The notes under the pieces: generated by a model | What the model was told of the DNA's origin: nothing | The model's database searches: none | The model's input: the letters and a program-made list of their open reading frames with translations, nothing else | Source: Hyposmocoma kahamanoa | Taxonomy: Eukaryota; Arthropoda; Insecta; Lepidoptera; Cosmopterigidae | Assembly: GCF_003589595.1 (NCBI RefSeq) | Contig: NW_020654878.1 | Location: forward strand, 1,171,450-1,235,449 | Direction of reading: 5' to 3' | Length of the DNA stretch: 64,000 nucleotides | Made by a program: the position numbers and the translations under genes | Shown here: in pieces, positions 63,831-64,000 of the stretch | Numbering within the stretch: the first letter of the stretch is position 1 | How the letters are laid out: each line of letters starts with the position of its first letter

Positions 63831-64000
63831 TTCAATTTTGTAATATGACCTTTTCAATCAAAAAAATTTAATGTAGCTTTTAAACTTACGAAATGATAAT
63901 CTTAATAATATTATATGCTCCGGAATCTTATTGTAAAAACATATACAGTTCCCTTGGTTAAACGAAATCGTGGTACTATGAGTTTGGACTTAGCTCTAAG

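Noticed and set aside
1..64000. CRISPR array, bacterial operon, phage or symbiont insert
   Set aside because: No regularly spaced repeats with unique spacers, no bacterial-type coding density or ribosome binding sites. All content is eukaryotic repeat-rich DNA.

Overview
The window is repeat-dense, AT-rich insect nuclear DNA, most likely from a moth or butterfly. The evidence is the set of repeats, not any host gene. Several short dispersed repeats look like families I know from lepidopteran genomes. These are tRNA-derived SINEs, a roughly 270 bp A-tailed element resembling the Metulj-type SINE / LINE 3' ends, LINE tails ending in (TTTGAC)n, and a roughly 260 bp repeat beginning CCGACTTCAAAAAAGGAGG. 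There is no bacterial-style gene organisation, no operon, no CRISPR array and no rRNA. Nearly every open reading frame above 60 codons is a chance ORF or a translation of a repeat. The species is inference; no database was consulted.

Host genes: the only stretch that reads like ordinary host coding sequence is at the extreme left. There, 143-261 and 352-388 form two plausible exons ending in a stop codon, probably the 3' end of a plus-strand gene that begins outside the window. A GC-rich block at 29,040-29,190 with an NRF-1-like palindrome and GC boxes could be a promoter, but no transcript can be shown.

Transposon coding remnants: RTE-type LINE pieces lie at 2.2 and 32.3-32.6 kb, and a probable one at 44.1 kb. 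A LINE C-terminal piece lies at 9.3 kb. A mariner/IS630-type transposase piece lies at 15.8-16.3 kb. A LINE with endonuclease and reverse transcriptase domains lies at 18.4-20.2 kb (minus). LINE C-termini lie at 31.3-31.7 and 46.4-46.9 kb (minus), with a further possible one at 31.7-32.0 kb, and related LINE C-termini at 40.1 and 58.0 kb (plus). An internally deleted mariner with both terminal repeats lies at 37.7-38.4 kb, and a BEL/Pao integrase C-terminus at 39.6 kb. All are broken.

Non-coding elements: I use local family names. Family A is a tRNA-derived SINE of about 215 bp (10 copies). Family B is a tRNA-derived SINE of about 250 bp (9 copies). C and D are two further tRNA-like families (2 copies each). 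Family M is the roughly 270 bp A-tailed element (about 24 copies). Family R is the CCGACTTCAAAAAAGG repeat (10 copies). T denotes LINE tails. Among them lie well-bounded DNA elements. Three copies of a CATTGACTTACAA-ended MITE, two copies of a CTTAGAATAATAACGC-ended MITE and one TAGTGTTGT-ended element all carry exact 8-bp target duplications. There are also foldback elements at 20.8, 24.8, 40.4 and 48.1 kb.

Layout: 0-0.4 kb putative gene end; 0.5-18 kb scattered SINEs, one MITE and LINE fragments with a 400-base assembly gap at 16,613-17,012; 18-20 kb LINE; 20-31 kb foldbacks, M copies and the GC-rich block; 31-40 kb LINE pieces, M copies, deleted mariner and Pao remnant; 40-49 kb hAT-like and MITE insertions; 49-57 kb mostly unannotatable AT-rich sequence with R, M, B and A copies; 57-64 kb LINE C-terminus, MITEs, nested SINEs and a 12-bp minisatellite. 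The nesting (SINE in SINE, hAT in SINE, MITE in MITE-like repeat, LINE tail in LINE tail) allows relative dating of several insertions.
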